A DNA stretch of 10,407 nt from Deltaproteobacteria bacterium (GCA_016234955.1 JACRNN010000023.1:12209-22615), one strand, 5' to 3'; positions 1 to 6,498 are shown, counted from the stretch's first letter. Numbers and translations are program-made. Notes: generated from the letters alone by a model not told the origin.

Positions 1-9
1 GCGAAATCT

Positions 10-390
10 TTAGCTGTATTTTCTTGCAGTCTTGACAATTTCCTCCGCAAAGAACGGTTTTCTTATGGAAAGGTCTATCATCCCTTCCCTCACGCCATCG
101 TAGATGGTCCTGTCCGCGTCCTTGAAATATCCGGTAAATAAGACGACCCTGGCGTCCTGGTTGAACTTTCTTATCTGCCTGTAGGTCTCAAGCCCGTTCA
201 TCCCGGACATCACCATGTCCATGAATATCAAGGAGTACCGGAAATGTCTCACCTCCTCGACGGCCTCTTTGCCGCTTGTGACGTATTTCGCCTCATATCC
301 CGCGTCCTTGAGCATCTCGGACATGCCTATCCCTACCGTCTCCTCGTCATCGACGATGAGTATCCTCTTATCAATTTCAGCCGCTGACAT
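10..390 (-). CDS. Single-domain (CheY-like) response regulator
   Basis: This 126-residue protein is a stand-alone receiver domain with no output domain. The acidic pair D14/D15 (ILIVDDEE), the phospho-acceptor D58 in LIFMDMVMSG, a threonine in VVLFTGY and the lysine in IRKPF are all present, so phosphorylation chemistry looks intact. It probably accepts phosphate from the histidine kinase just upstream and acts through protein contacts rather than by binding DNA; this is inferred. The chosen ATG (388-390) lies one base after the kinase stop codon (TAG, 392-394), with GGGGA and GGGAGG purine stretches ahead of it. An in-frame ATG at 412-414 would add eight residues overlapping the kinase and is less likely. 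The gene is presumably translationally coupled to the kinase. Confidence 0.88.
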   Translation of the reverse strand: MSAAEIDKRILIVDDEETVGIGMSEMLKDAGYEAKYVTSGKEAVEEVRHFRYSLIFMDMVMSGMNGLETYRQIRKFNQDARVVLFTGYFKDADRTIYDGVREGMIDLSIRKPFFAEEIVKTARKYS

Positions 391-391
391 T

Positions 392-2215
392 CTATCCCCG
401 GCCCTCCCTTTCATTTCGTCGGTTCCGCTCCGTACTTAAGACGCCGGGGGTGGTGGAGAGGGGCAGGAATATCCTGAACGCGGCGCCCTCATCGGGTCTG
501 CTCTCGACCTCTATCCTGCCTCCGTGCGCGTTTATGAATATCCTGCCCGTCCCCCGCATTGCGTCCCGCGCGTTCTTGATTATATTGAGCATCACTTCCA
601 TTATCTGCCCCTTGTTGCCTGTTATCCTGGGGAGGTCGGGGTCGAAGTCCTCGTGTATCTCTATGGAGCTCGTCTTCAATTCGGAGATGAAGAGCGTGAG
701 AGTCGCCCTTATCGACTCGTTAAGGAACATCGGCTCGTAGACGCCCCTGGAGGGCCGCGCGTACGTCATCATGTCCACTATTATGTACTTCGAACGCACG
801 GCGGCGTCCTTTACCTTCTCCAGCATGAAGCGGTTCGGGTCGTCGGCCCCTATCCTGCCGAGGAGCACCTCGGTTATGCTCAGGATGCCGGCCAGCGGGC
901 TGTTCAGCTCGTGGGCTATGGACGCCCCCATTTCGCCGAGCGAGATGAGCTTGGCCGACTCCACGAACATCTGCTCGGAGTCCTGGAGCCTCTTGTACGC
1001 GCCCTCGAGGTCAGAGAGGGACTTATTGAGCTTGGTCGTCCTCTCCTTTACGGTATCCTCAAGCTCCTCTATATGCCTTCTTATGGCCTCCTCAAACCCT
1101 TTCCTTTCAGAGAGGTCCCTCCATATCTCCTGTATGTACTTCTTCCCGTTAAGCTCCATGACCGAAGCGCCTATCTCAACGGGCACGGTAAACCCGTCCT
1201 TTTTTATCAGTACCGCGCCGTAGAGGTACCCCTTCCCGTCATGATGCCACCTCTTGAATACCTCCATGTACTCCGGGAGCTTATCCGGCGGGAATATGTC
1301 CTCCATGCGCATCTTCAGTAATTCTTCCCTGGAGTATCCCGTAAGGTTTTCGGCGGCCGGGTTGGCCTCTACGAACCTCTTTGTCCCACAGTCCTTTAAG
1401 ACTATCGCGTCTGCGGCCATCTGCACGAGCATGGAATGCTTCTCGTTCAGTTCCCTGAGGTCGGTTGTGGCGGTATGGAGGGAGGCGGCCATGCGGTCGA
1501 ACGCCAGGCCCACGTCCTCCATCTCATCGCCGGTGCGGATGCCCACCCTGTGGGAAAGATCCCCGGCGGCTATCGCGTCCACCCCCCTTTCAAGCACCTC
1601 AAGTGGCTCTACCAGCCTCCTGTGCACCGTTAAAAGCACCGCTCCGGATGTGAAGACGAAGATAAAGACGCCCCATAAAAACGACCTTTGCCAGTGCCTG
1701 GATATGTCGGCGGCGTATCTCTTGAGAGAGACGGTGACTGAAACGACCCCGGCGACGTCATTGCCGCCTCCTATATGGCAGCCACGGCACTCCTCCTTGA
1801 TAAAAAAGGGCATTGCAAAACTCGCCGAACTGTAGACAGAACCTCTTTTTCCGGCCGAGCCGGACGCCTTGCCCTCGAGGGCGGCCCTCTCCATCTCGTT
1901 CCGGGGGAGTTCATCCTCCTCGATGCCGTACTGCATGTCGATAGAACGCCCATGTACGAACCTTACGTCCTCAACCCCCTCCATCCTCCTGAACCGCTCG
2001 ATAACGGCCTTGCTCTCTTCCCTTGCCCCGCCGCGCCTCATGGATTCGTAGAGCTGATCGAAAACGGTCTCGCACAGCCTGCGGGCGTCGTTTATCCCGA
2101 TGCTCCATAGGAGTTCCTCGTTCGACCTGTAGTCATAATAGAGGAAGACGGCCATACCCATCAGTAGTATGCCGCCTATGTAGAGGTTGAACCTGCGTGA
2201 TAGTTTAAGCCTCAT
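392..2215 (-). CDS. Membrane sensor histidine kinase with periplasmic CxxCH heme motif; ATP-binding domain apparently internally deleted
   Basis: The 607-residue protein has a membrane segment at about 11-28, a periplasmic region, a second membrane segment at about 179-198, HAMP (200-252), PAS (262-372), a coiled coil (375-415) and a HisKA dimerisation domain with the phospho-acceptor H435 in SIAHELNSPL. The periplasmic part ends in CRGCH (C143, C146, H147), the covalent c-heme attachment motif, as in DUF3365/Tll0287-like and related heme sensors, so a redox or gas signal is plausible. The catalytic domain has the N box (NIIKNARDAM, 544-553) but passes directly from RIFINAH to GGRIEVESRPDEG. 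The roughly 45-50 residues that normally hold the G1 (DxGxG), F and G2 (GxGLG) boxes are absent, although the frame stays open. ATP binding is therefore doubtful. No clear Shine-Dalgarno precedes the ATG. The partner is the receiver protein immediately downstream. Confidence 0.87.
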   Translation of the reverse strand: MRLKLSRRFNLYIGGILLMGMAVFLYYDYRSNEELLWSIGINDARRLCETVFDQLYESMRRGGAREESKAVIERFRRMEGVEDVRFVHGRSIDMQYGIEEDELPRNEMERAALEGKASGSAGKRGSVYSSASFAMPFFIKEECRGCHIGGGNDVAGVVSVTVSLKRYAADISRHWQRSFLWGVFIFVFTSGAVLLTVHRRLVEPLEVLERGVDAIAAGDLSHRVGIRTGDEMEDVGLAFDRMAASLHTATTDLRELNEKHSMLVQMAADAIVLKDCGTKRFVEANPAAENLTGYSREELLKMRMEDIFPPDKLPEYMEVFKRWHHDGKGYLYGAVLIKKDGFTVPVEIGASVMELNGKKYIQEIWRDLSERKGFEEAIRRHIEELEDTVKERTTKLNKSLSDLEGAYKRLQDSEQMFVESAKLISLGEMGASIAHELNSPLAGILSITEVLLGRIGADDPNRFMLEKVKDAAVRSKYIIVDMMTYARPSRGVYEPMFLNESIRATLTLFISELKTSSIEIHEDFDPDLPRITGNKGQIMEVMLNIIKNARDAMRGTGRIFINAHGGRIEVESRPDEGAAFRIFLPLSTTPGVLSTERNRRNEREGRG

Positions 2216-2239
2216 TTACGCATCGGTTTGCGGCGGATG

Positions 2240-2280
2240 GCGGGCGCGAGGCCCGCAAGCATCACCGCGGCGTCAAGTGG
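2240..2280 (-). repeat. Possible decayed third copy of the two-hairpin repeat
   Basis: About 40 bp shortly upstream of the kinase start resemble part of the element flanking pgsA. GCGCGAGGCCCGC is followed by CCGCGG, one differing base and GTCAAG, in the same order as the reverse complement of the copy at 3508-3626. A 6-bp hairpin (GCGGGC, loop GCGAG, GCCCGC) is present at 2240-2256. The similarity fades on both sides. It lies in the presumed 5' leader or promoter region of the kinase. The rest of 2281-2416 holds only a small GCGGCT/AGCCGC hairpin (2368-2382) and no gene that I can support. Confidence 0.35.
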
Positions 2281-2416
2281 TAATATATTCCAAAACCAAA
2301 TATTGCCGCGTGCTGTCCAGGATGGAAACCGGGGTTGAAAAACGTGATGTGCGCTATGAAGGGGATCGCGGCTTACAGCCGCTCTCGGGGGCTGTGTTTT
2401 TGCAGTTGGCGTGCTT

Positions 2417-2596
2417 TAGCAGGTTGTTGAAAAACCCTCGCGTCCGTTCAGGCTGTTCAAAAAGCTCCCGACCCACGCCACTTGGCGTGGGTGGACCGAA
2501 GGCGTCGAGAAGCGAGGAATGAGGCGTATTTTGTCCATACGCCGTAGCAGAGCGACGATGACAACGCAGTAGATGGACTTTTTCAACAGCCTGTTA
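2417..2596. repeat. MITE-like intergenic element with TTTTTCAACAGCCTG-type ends
   Basis: The ends form terminal inverted repeats: TAGCAGGTTGTTGAAAAA at 2417-2434 and its near complement TTTTTCAACAGCCTGTTA at 2579-2596 (16 of 18 matching). A second left-type end, CAGGCTGTTCAAAAAG at 2449-2464, matches the right end 15 of 16, so the inner element may be 2449-2593 with a leftover outer end. Inside is a perfect 10-bp hairpin, ACCCACGCCA / TGGCGTGGGT (2471-2492). No transposase is present, so any movement would need help in trans. Sequences with this GTTGAAAAA end recur in many Desulfobacterota genomes as I remember them. That recollection is not a search result. Confidence 0.6.
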
Positions 2597-2618
2597 GGGC
2601 TGGTGATCACCCTGCTTT

Positions 2619-2734
2619 GAATATGCATAGCGAGCGCATTCCCCGCTAGCCAAGCTGCGGGGTCAAGCGAGCGAATAGAAATTGTTTCCTTACATATCGA
2701 AGATTCCCCGCGGAAAAGCCGCGGGGAGCTTCAA
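2619..2734 (+). repeat. Two-hairpin intergenic repeat, copy A
   Basis: This copy has two GC-rich hairpins joined by an AT-richer linker. The first is CCCCGC...GCGGGG at 2641-2662, and the second is CCCCGCGG-AAAAG-CCGCGGGG at 2706-2726. Blocks shared with copy B in reverse orientation are ATGCATAGCGAGCGC, GTCAAGCGAGCGAATAGAAA and CGAAGATTCCC. It fills most of the space between the MITE-like element and the 3' end of pgsA. It has no coding potential. A role as a transcript-end structure for pgsA is possible but not shown. Confidence 0.72.
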
Positions 2735-2739
2735 CACAC

Positions 2740-2755
2740 CCTCCGCTTACGGAGG
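2740..2755 (-). terminator. Weak candidate terminator hairpin after pgsA
   Basis: CCTCCG-CTTA-CGGAGG is a perfect 6-bp stem with a 4-base loop, about 35 bp downstream of the pgsA stop codon on the minus strand. It is followed (minus strand) by GTGTGTTGAAG rather than a clean T-run, so intrinsic termination would be weak. The larger hairpin at 2706-2726 beyond it could contribute. Confidence 0.3.
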
Positions 2756-2790
2756 AGATCGCTTAATCTTAGCTGTATTTCCAAGGTTTG

Positions 2791-3363
2791 TCAATCGCCG
2801 GGGAACGAATAATCCTTGAAAAACCTTACGAAATAATCAATACCCGACCAGACGGTGAGTATGAAGCTCGGGTAGAGGAGCAGATACCCTATCATGTGAA
2901 AATCCACGCCGAAGAAGGGGTAGTGGATTATGAGCGGCACGAGGCAGACTATCTGCGAGACCGTCTTGAATTTTCCGAGGCGGCTCGCCTGTATCACGAC
3001 CCCCGCGTTTGACGCTATGGCCCTCAGCCCTGTTACCGCCATCTCCCTGCCTATCATGAGGGCTACCATCCAGGCGGGGACCCTCCCTAACGGTATGAGC
3101 ATGATAAAGGCCGTGGTTATCAAGAGCTTGTCGGCGAGCGGGTCGAGGAACTTGCCGAGCGTAGTGACTATCCCCCTCTTCCTGGCGAGATACCCGTCGA
3201 GCCAGTCCGTGGCGCAGACAAGCGAGAATACTATGGCCGCGGCCACGCTCAACCCCTCGCCCTGATAATGGAGCATGACCACGAGCACGGGCGCCATGCA
3301 TATCCTTATGATGGAGAGCCGGTTAGGTAGATTGAGACTGCTCGCGCCTGAGTTTGTCCGCAT
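2791..3363 (-). CDS. pgsA: CDP-diacylglycerol--glycerol-3-phosphate 3-phosphatidyltransferase
   Basis: The enzyme makes phosphatidylglycerophosphate from CDP-diacylglycerol and glycerol-3-phosphate at the inner membrane. This is the committed step to phosphatidylglycerol and cardiolipin. The full CDP-alcohol phosphatidyltransferase signature DxxDGxxARx8GxxxDxxxD is present, with D53, D56, G57, A60, R61, G70, D74 and D78; the aspartates bind metal and carry out catalysis. The N-terminal NLPNRLSIIRI block and several hydrophobic segments fit PgsA, and 190 residues is the usual size. The ATG start lacks a clear Shine-Dalgarno, but no better start lies before the conserved NLPN block. The gene stands alone, bracketed by inverted copies of one repeat, so it may be transcribed separately from both neighbours. 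Confidence 0.95.
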   Translation of the reverse strand: MRTNSGASSLNLPNRLSIIRICMAPVLVVMLHYQGEGLSVAAAIVFSLVCATDWLDGYLARKRGIVTTLGKFLDPLADKLLITTAFIMLIPLGRVPAWMVALMIGREMAVTGLRAIASNAGVVIQASRLGKFKTVSQIVCLVPLIIHYPFFGVDFHMIGYLLLYPSFILTVWSGIDYFVRFFKDYSFPGD

Positions 3364-3507
3364 AGTTGGATTTCGACAAAAATACCACCGCCGCCGCTTG
3401 CCGCCGCTTTCGCTATAGACCAGCGCGGGGGTGTCGTTTGGTTGTCCTGTTGTTTTATTGAAATTGGAATCCGGGCTGTTAAACCTGCCACGCGGCCAGC
3501 GCGGACG

Positions 3508-3626
3508 CTTGAAGATTCCCCGCTACAAGCCGCGGGAATCTTCGACATATATGGAATATCTATTTCTATTCGCTCGCTTGACACCGCGGCAAGCCGCGGG
3601 CCTCGCGCTCGCTATGCATGTTCATA
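3508..3626 (-). repeat. Two-hairpin intergenic repeat, copy B (inverted relative to copy A)
   Basis: Read on the minus strand, this copy aligns along its length with copy A: ATGCATAGCGAGCGC, GTCAAGCGAGCGAATAGAAA and CGAAGATTCCC are shared. Its hairpins are GAAGATTCCCCGC...GCGGGAATCTTC (3510-3542) and CCGCGGC-AA-GCCGCGG (3583-3598). The two copies differ mostly in hairpin sequence, with changes that keep the arms paired. The flanking stretches 3364-3507 (pgsA upstream region) and 3627-3717 show no gene. I could not identify a convincing pgsA promoter, only a TATAGC on the minus strand near 3415. Confidence 0.72.
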
Positions 3627-3717
3627 ACTCAGATTATCACCACCATCGGACCGGCCGGATGGCTCTATTCAGACCTTATCAACGCCGGAATGCGGGCATG
3701 GACGCGCAAGATGGCCA

Positions 3718-4365
3718 TTACTCGCCCTTGTAAACACTGTAATAATAAAGGACCTTCTTGACATAGGACTGCGTCTCTGAATACGGGGGGACCTTGTTTC
3801 CGTGCCTCTGCACCGCGTTCTCCCCGGCGTTGTAGGCCGCCACCGCAAGAGGGACGTTCCAGTTGAACATCTTCAGGAGCCTGCTGAAGTAGCGTATCCC
3901 GCCCTCGACGTTATCCTCAGGGTCGTGGACGTCCTTTACCCCCATGAGCCTGGAGGTCTCCGGCATAAGCTGCATAAGCCCCCTGGCCCCCTTGCTGGAG
4001 ACCGCCCCGGCGTCGAAATCCGATTCGGCCTTCACTATCGCCTTTACGAGCTTCGGGTCTATGCCGTACCTGGAGGCCGTGTCCCGGATTATCACGTCGT
4101 AATCCCTAATCGAGGTCCGGGACAGACTGGCCGGTATCCTCGGCCCCTTCCTCTCGTTCATCATCCACCTGTACTTCGACGACGTAGGGACGTTCGTGAT
4201 GTGTATCACCCCTTCCTCGTCGACATACCTGTAGAAATCCGCGCAGGCGTAATCATACGCCAGACATACGATTATAACACAAAAAATGTACGGGAGGATC
4301 TTTTTGAGGCCGCCTGCGGAAAAAAACGAAACGTCTCCGAAATGTAAGGGACCAATCCTTTTCAT
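3718..4365 (-). CDS. Periplasmic/membrane-anchored lytic transglycosylase (SLT domain) with N-terminal DUF4124-like segment
   Basis: This 215-residue protein cleaves peptidoglycan glycan strands, leaving 1,6-anhydro-muramic ends. A hydrophobic segment at about 21-41 (KKILPYIFCVIIV...) serves as signal peptide or anchor. Residues 43-65 (FYRYVDEEGVIHITNVPTS) match the DUF4124 type often found before SLT domains. The SLT domain (about 88-205) has the catalytic glutamate E114 in VKAESDFDAG, then ARGLMQLMPET and AYNAGENAV, the classic Slt/MltC family motifs. The architecture is that of small stand-alone transglycosylases common in Desulfobacterota and gamma-proteobacteria. The ATG has no obvious Shine-Dalgarno and the first 20 residues are not conserved-looking, so the exact start is uncertain. 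The gene is divergent from nadB. Confidence 0.93.
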   Translation of the reverse strand: MKRIGPLHFGDVSFFSAGGLKKILPYIFCVIIVCLAYDYACADFYRYVDEEGVIHITNVPTSSKYRWMMNERKGPRIPASLSRTSIRDYDVIIRDTASRYGIDPKLVKAIVKAESDFDAGAVSSKGARGLMQLMPETSRLMGVKDVHDPEDNVEGGIRYFSRLLKMFNWNVPLAVAAYNAGENAVQRHGNKVPPYSETQSYVKKVLYYYSVYKGE

Positions 4366-4584
4366 ATTCGCCAGCCATGCATTTTCATTTTTTTAACGTT
4401 CTGAAGGCCCTGAGGTTTCCATCACATGGAGGTTTCACCCTGCAACCAAACTCCTTTATCCATCGCGGCAGGACAGTCCTCAAAGGATCATGCGGCCGGT
4501 ATGAGAGGCACAGGATGAGCGGATCCCTGTGTAAAGTCTACAACGCCGCAATGAAAAGGGCAAGAATTTTTGTCACAATACGAA

Positions 4585-4611
4585 TTGACAATGAGGCCGA
4601 CTTGTCATAAT
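4585..4611 (+). promoter_or_regulatory. Sigma70-like promoter P1 for nadB (distal copy)
   Basis: A perfect -35 TTGACA (4585-4590) is followed by CATAAT (4606-4611) preceded by TGT, an extended -10, with a 15-bp spacer. The alternative -10 TAATCT gives a 17-bp spacer but a poorer match. The half-site TGACAA overlaps the -35 and TTGTCA overlaps the -10, an arrangement suited to repression. Confidence 0.5.
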
Positions 4612-4631
4612 CTTTCTTGTCACAATACGAA

Positions 4632-4658
4632 TTGACAATGAGGCCGACTTGTCATAAT
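4632..4658 (+). promoter_or_regulatory. Sigma70-like promoter P2 for nadB (proximal copy)
   Basis: This is the same promoter in the second repeat unit: TTGACA 4632-4637 and extended -10 TGTCATAAT with CATAAT at 4653-4658. Transcription would begin near 4665, giving a leader of about 70 nt before the TTG start of nadB. The same inverted half-sites overlap both promoter boxes. Confidence 0.5.
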
Positions 4659-4720
4659 CTTTCATTACCCACCTGTTTTATCGTCAAAAAGCCTGTCGGT
4701 TTAAACCTTTTTTTATCGGA

Positions 4721-4726
4721 AAGGAG
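4721..4726 (+). promoter_or_regulatory. Ribosome binding site that fixes the TTG start of nadB
   Basis: AAGGAG lies 7 nt before the TTG at 4734-4736, which begins the conserved NadB N-terminus (EIRSDFLVIGSGIGG). An earlier in-frame TTG at 4617 sits inside the promoter repeat and has no such site. Confidence 0.8.
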
Positions 4727-4733
4727 CGTCTTT

Positions 4734-6341
4734 TTGGAAATAAGGTCAGATTTTCTGGTAATAGGCAGCGGCATAGGGGGCTTGAGCTTCGCGCTCAAGG
4801 CGGCCAAAGCCGGCACCGTGGCTCTCATCACGAAGAGGAACATCCGTGAGTCCGCCACGTACTACGCCCAGGGGGGCATAGCCTCGGTGTCGAGCAAGGA
4901 AGACTCCTTCGACGCCCACATAAAGGACACCCTTGACGCCGGGGCCGGGCTCTGCCACCGCGACATGGTGGAACTCGTAGTGAGGAACGCTCCAGCGAAG
5001 ATAAACGAGCTGACGCAACTCGGCGTCAAATTCAGCATGAAGGCAGCGGAGGGCGCGGGCCCGGAGCTCGACCTCGGCAAGGAAGGCGGGCACTCGAAGA
5101 GGCGGATAGTCCATGCGCAGGACCTGACCGGCAAGGCCGTGGAAGAGGCGCTCGTGGATAACGTCAGGAGCCACAAGAACATAACCGTCTACGAAAACCA
5201 CATAGCCGTGGACCTGATAACGCACTCCAAGTTCGTCGAGGCGACGGCGCAGGAGACCGTCTGGGGCGCTTACGTGCTCGACAAGAAGACCGGGGAGATA
5301 CATACGTTCCTCGCCAGGGCCACAATAGCGGCCACAGGCGGGGCCGGCAAGGTCTATCTTTTCACGAGCAACCCGGACGTGGCCACCGGCGACGGCATAG
5401 CGATGTCGTACAGGGCCGGGGCCACGGTAGCCAATATGGAGTTCATACAGTTCCACCCCACGTGCCTCTACCACTCCAGGGCCAAGAGCTTCCTCATCTC
5501 CGAGGCCCTCAGGGGCGAAGGCGGGGTCTTGAGGCTCAAGGACGGCACCCCGTTCATGAAGAAATACCACCCGATGGCGGATCTCGCGCCCAGGGACATA
5601 GTGGCGAGGACCATAGACCTGGAGCTTAAAAAGAGCGGGGACGACTGCGTCTATCTCGACATCAGCCACAGGGACGCGGGTTTCATAAAGGAGCGCTTCC
5701 CTAACATCCACGAAAAATGCCTCGAGTTCGGGATAGACATGACCGCGGCCCCGATACCGGTGGTGCCGGCGGCCCACTATATCTGCGGGGGGGTGGTCAC
5801 GGACAGCGACGGCGCCACCACGATAAGGCGGCTCTACGCCATAGGGGAGGCCGCCTGCACGGGGCTGCACGGCGCGAACCGGCTCGCCTCCAACTCGCTC
5901 CTTGAAGCCCTTGTACTCGCCGACAGGGCCTCTATCCATGCCGTAGACCTCGTGACAAAGGCCCCCGTGGAGATACCCCCTATCCCGCCATGGGAGACGA
6001 GGGGGGCGGTAGTGAGCGACGAGGCCGTCGTGATAAGCCAGAACTGGGACGAGATAAGACGCTTCATGTGGAACTACGTCGGCATAGTGCGGTCGGACAA
6101 GAGGCTTGAGAGGGCGCGCAGGAGGATAAATCTCCTCAAGCACGAGATAAACGAGTACTACTGGGACTTCAAGGTAACGGGCAACCTCGTGGAGCTGAGG
6201 AACATCGCGACCGTGGCCGAGCTCATCATCCGCTCGGCCACGCTCAGAAAAGAATCCAGGGGGCTTCACTACAACATCGACTACCCTGAGAGGGACGACG
6301 TCAACTTCCTGAAGGATACGCTCCTGAAGATCGGCGCGTAA
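4734..6341 (+). CDS. nadB: L-aspartate oxidase
   Basis: This FAD enzyme oxidises L-aspartate to iminoaspartate, which quinolinate synthase (NadA) then uses in de novo NAD synthesis in the cytoplasm. The 535-residue length agrees with E. coli NadB (540). The N-terminal dinucleotide motif is VIGSGIGGLSFALKAA (from residue 9). Further family blocks are YYAQGGIASV, ATGGAGKVYLFTSNP, FIQFHPTCLY, SEALRGEGGVL, DLAPRDIVAR, AAHYICGGV and GEAACTGLHGANRLASNSLLEALV, and the C-terminal RGLHYNIDYP is intact. The succinate dehydrogenase/fumarate reductase flavoprotein family is excluded by these NadB-specific blocks and by the lack of partner subunits. The TTG start with AAGGAG is preferred. No nadA or nadC is adjacent. 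Expression is probably controlled at the duplicated promoter. Confidence 0.96.
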   Translation: MEIRSDFLVIGSGIGGLSFALKAAKAGTVALITKRNIRESATYYAQGGIASVSSKEDSFDAHIKDTLDAGAGLCHRDMVELVVRNAPAKINELTQLGVKFSMKAAEGAGPELDLGKEGGHSKRRIVHAQDLTGKAVEEALVDNVRSHKNITVYENHIAVDLITHSKFVEATAQETVWGAYVLDKKTGEIHTFLARATIAATGGAGKVYLFTSNPDVATGDGIAMSYRAGATVANMEFIQFHPTCLYHSRAKSFLISEALRGEGGVLRLKDGTPFMKKYHPMADLAPRDIVARTIDLELKKSGDDCVYLDISHRDAGFIKERFPNIHEKCLEFGIDMTAAPIPVVPAAHYICGGVVTDSDGATTIRRLYAIGEAACTGLHGANRLASNSLLEALVLADRASIHAVDLVTKAPVEIPPIPPWETRGAVVSDEAVVISQNWDEIRRFMWNYVGIVRSDKRLERARRRINLLKHEINEYYWDFKVTGNLVELRNIATVAELIIRSATLRKESRGLHYNIDYPERDDVNFLKDTLLKIGA

Positions 6342-6357
6342 GGCAACGGTAATCTAC

Positions 6358-6498
6358 CAGGCCGCTGAAAAACTCGATTTGTCGTCTTTGCGAGCGTAGC
6401 GAAGCAATCTCATCTTTAGGAGAATCAAACACTTAGAGATTGCTTCGTCGCAAAAAAATGCTTCTCGCAATGACAATGCGGGGTTTTTCCGCAACCTG
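6358..6498. repeat. Second MITE-like element with nested inverted repeats
   Basis: The ends CAGGCCGCTGAAAAACTC (6358-6375) and the complement of GGGTTTTTCCGCAACCTG (6481-6498) pair 14 of 18. The right end read inward, CAGGTTGCGGAAAAACCC, matches the left end at 2420-2437 (CAGGTTGTTGAAAAACCC) 16 of 18, so the two elements belong to one end-family. Inside, CGAAGCAATCTC (6400-6411) is inverted at 6436-6447, nested within TTTGCGAG (6387-6394) and CTCGCAATGACAA (6464-6476). The inner part resembles the common dispersed ATTGCGAG/GAAGCAATCTC intergenic repeat. No gene lies here. It begins 16 bp after the nadB stop. Confidence 0.55.

Larger units (their letters stand above)
4570..4663 (+). repeat. 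Perfect 47-bp tandem duplication in the nadB upstream region
   Basis: Bases 4570-4616 and 4617-4663 are identical. Each unit contains TTGTCA, N10, TGACAA, N10, TTGTCA, so half-sites begin at 4570, 4586, 4602, 4617, 4633 and 4649. Adjacent half-sites within a unit are inverted relative to one another. Each unit also contains a promoter-like TTGACA and CATAAT. Identity without any mismatch implies a recent duplication or strong conservation. The preceding stretch 4366-4569 shows no gene that I can support. Confidence 0.95.

Noticed and set aside
5..22. Similarity of AATCTTTAGCTGTATTTT to bases near 2764-2781
   Set aside because: The longest exact match is only about 12 bases, which is expected by chance in a 10-kb window.
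524..1321. 265-codon plus-strand open frame opposite the sensor kinase
   Set aside because: It is antisense to PAS/HisKA coding sequence that has clear motifs, and its own translation has none.
2416..2628. Minus-strand 70-codon open frame
   Set aside because: It spans the MITE-like element and its hairpin almost exactly and has no ribosome binding site or recognisable domain. Such frames arise from the repeat itself.
2216..2790. Possible CRISPR array or tRNA/ncRNA in the long repeat-rich gap
   Set aside because: Repeats are inverted and few, not regularly spaced direct repeats, and no tRNA cloverleaf arms or anticodon stem could be found by eye.
4377..4610. 77-codon plus-strand open frame in the transglycosylase-nadB gap
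   Set aside because: It runs into the promoter duplication and has no Shine-Dalgarno and no recognisable motif.
4746..6269. 507-codon open frame on the strand opposite nadB
   Set aside because: It lies wholly antisense to a well-conserved gene. Its length follows from GC-rich codon bias in nadB, and its translation is low-complexity in Val, Gly, Arg and Pro.
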